A stretch of DNA of 64,000 bases from Pelargonium tetragonum (Eukaryota > Streptophyta > Magnoliopsida > Geraniales > Geraniaceae): NCBI GenBank assembly GCA_036897445.1, contig JAYMTL010000100.1:1-64000 (forward strand), in the 5' to 3' direction. The stretch's first letter is position 1, and the number at the start of each line of letters is the position of its first letter. Under the pieces are notes generated by a model. It was not told where the DNA came from. It ran no database searches and saw nothing but the letters and a program-made list of their open reading frames with translations. Both the position numbers and the translations under genes were made by a program. Below, one piece after another: positions 63,330 through 64,000 of this stretch.

Positions 63330-63640
63330 ATTAGCGCTGAAGCCTTTACTCCTAGCTAGTGCTGCTAACAACCTAAAGCCTTCTTTCCAACTTTATCTTC
63401 TACAACCTATTGAATTCTACAGTAGTTAACCTTCAACAGTTTCAATTAATGTTAGCAACAGAAGGCAAGAGATTCTATAAGTCCTTTATTAGCCTAGAAG
63501 CAACATCATACCGGTTCCTAGCTTGGCAGGCTTAGATTAGACCTAGCTTCCATAAGCACCTCAAAACAAGAGTACAGAGCTACACCTCGTACACCGACAA
63601 TGCACTTTTTATTACTTTTACATCTATACGTCTCCTACAT
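63330..63640 (+). repeat. Family C fragment with FYKSFI frame
   Basis: A plus-strand frame from about 63452 to the TAG at 63533 reads LATEGKRFYKSFISLEAT and then SYRFLAWQA. Over 63467-63490 the bases match 32112-32135 at about 20 of 24 positions in the same reading frame (NKEFYESFI). TTAGCAACAGAAG also occurs at 32182. At its end, CACCGACAATGCACTTTTTA resembles the edge of the family A unit at 8131-8150, so families A and C may once have been parts of one larger element. Confidence 0.45.
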
Positions 63641-63794
63641 TTTCCAAAAAGGGTTGATGTCTATACAAGTAGAAATAGGTTTGAGTCCTTTTACGAAATA
63701 CTATGTATTTACTTGATCCAAGCTAAACGTATATAATAGTCAGTCCTTTAGAGACCTAGAATTTCAGTAGACTTTAGCTTCTCCTCTACAATAG

Positions 63795-63825
63795 GTGAAA
63801 TGGTAAGATTTTCTTACCATTTCAC
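63795..63825. repeat. Perfect 14-bp hairpin
   Basis: GTGAAATGGTAAGA (63795-63808) and TCTTACCATTTCAC (63812-63825) are exact reverse complements around a TTT loop. It is the most perfect inverted repeat I noticed. No gene ends nearby. It may be a mobile palindromic element, a stabilising stem-loop or a remnant. Confidence 0.9.
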
Positions 63826-64000
63826 AAGAGAAACCTATGAAATTAAATGGAAAGAACAGGAGTAAGTTGGGCGAGGACTAGAATTAGTACAAAGAAAGGA
63901 AAGAACAGGGGACTGCAAGTACAAGGAACATGCACTAAGATACCAGTCACTGTAAGAATTTGAGCTAATTGGCCCCTACTTTCTAATAGAGCAAGACAAG
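63826..64000. other. Window end, nothing recognised
   Basis: Purine-rich sequence (AAAGGAAAGAACAGGGG) without an open frame of note. Confidence 0.5.

Noticed and set aside
1-64000. CRISPR arrays, insertion sequences, group I or II introns, homing endonucleases
   Set aside because: No regularly spaced repeats, no transposase or LAGLIDADG-like frame, and no intron domain V-like hairpin (GAGCCG...GTGAAA...CGGTTC) was seen on either strand.

Overview
No ordinary protein gene can be supported anywhere in this 64 kb. Base composition is about one third G+C by eye and stops are dense in all six frames. The longest ATG/GTG/TTG-started open frame is 126 codons, about what chance gives at this composition. 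No rRNA, respiratory-chain, ribosomal-protein or plastid gene was recognised. The best single gene signal is a tRNA-Phe(GAA)-like sequence at 15072-15144 on the minus strand. Its acceptor stem and T arm resemble the mitochondrial trnF of green plants more than a plastid or nuclear tRNA-Phe. My leading reading is therefore a very large, gene-poor organelle genome of mitochondrial type from the streptophyte/green lineage. A nuclear region holding an organelle-derived tRNA copy remains possible, and the organism cannot be named from this window.

The window is mostly featureless AT-rich DNA with islands of repeats. The most striking is a dispersed family, here called family A, with about 18 partial copies near 8.1, 11.5, 13.9, 20.8-21.2 (+), 28.4-29.3, 34.1-34.5, 35.3, 38.5-38.8, 40.2, 52.5-52.9, 54.0-54.9, 55.5 (+), 57.4, 60.6-60.8 and 62.6 (+) kb; unmarked copies are on the minus strand. 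Read on one consistent strand, many copies carry a short open frame (37-82 codons, usually without ATG) rich in Lys and Arg. These frames share motifs such as GLAPRN..KAP, KTGIS, SIALKR and VINKK. In seven places a roughly 65-80 nt element lies near the copies, and where the order can be judged it follows the frame. It has conserved ends (GCGTAAGTC... and ...GTCGGTAA) around a centre that is self-complementary but differs in sequence between copies. I do not recognise the protein.

A second, pyrimidine-rich group (family C: 31.3-32.8, 37.8-38.3, 40.6, 61.0-62.6 and 63.3-63.6 kb) shares words such as TTAGCAACA and TATCTCTTCCTAA. A short relic at 14421-14576 (+) encodes the LINE-type reverse-transcriptase motif RRVRQGYPISPAFLF. 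Smaller items are a 35-nt exact duplication 35 kb apart (28065 and 63281), several perfect or near-perfect hairpins, a GC-rich island at 46545-46572, and an excess of GC-rich palindromes (GGGCCC, GGATCC) and of tRNA T-arm-like words.

The picture is of decaying mobile or repeated DNA in an expanded intergenic space. The tRNA is the only candidate for a working gene, and it too carries stem mismatches.
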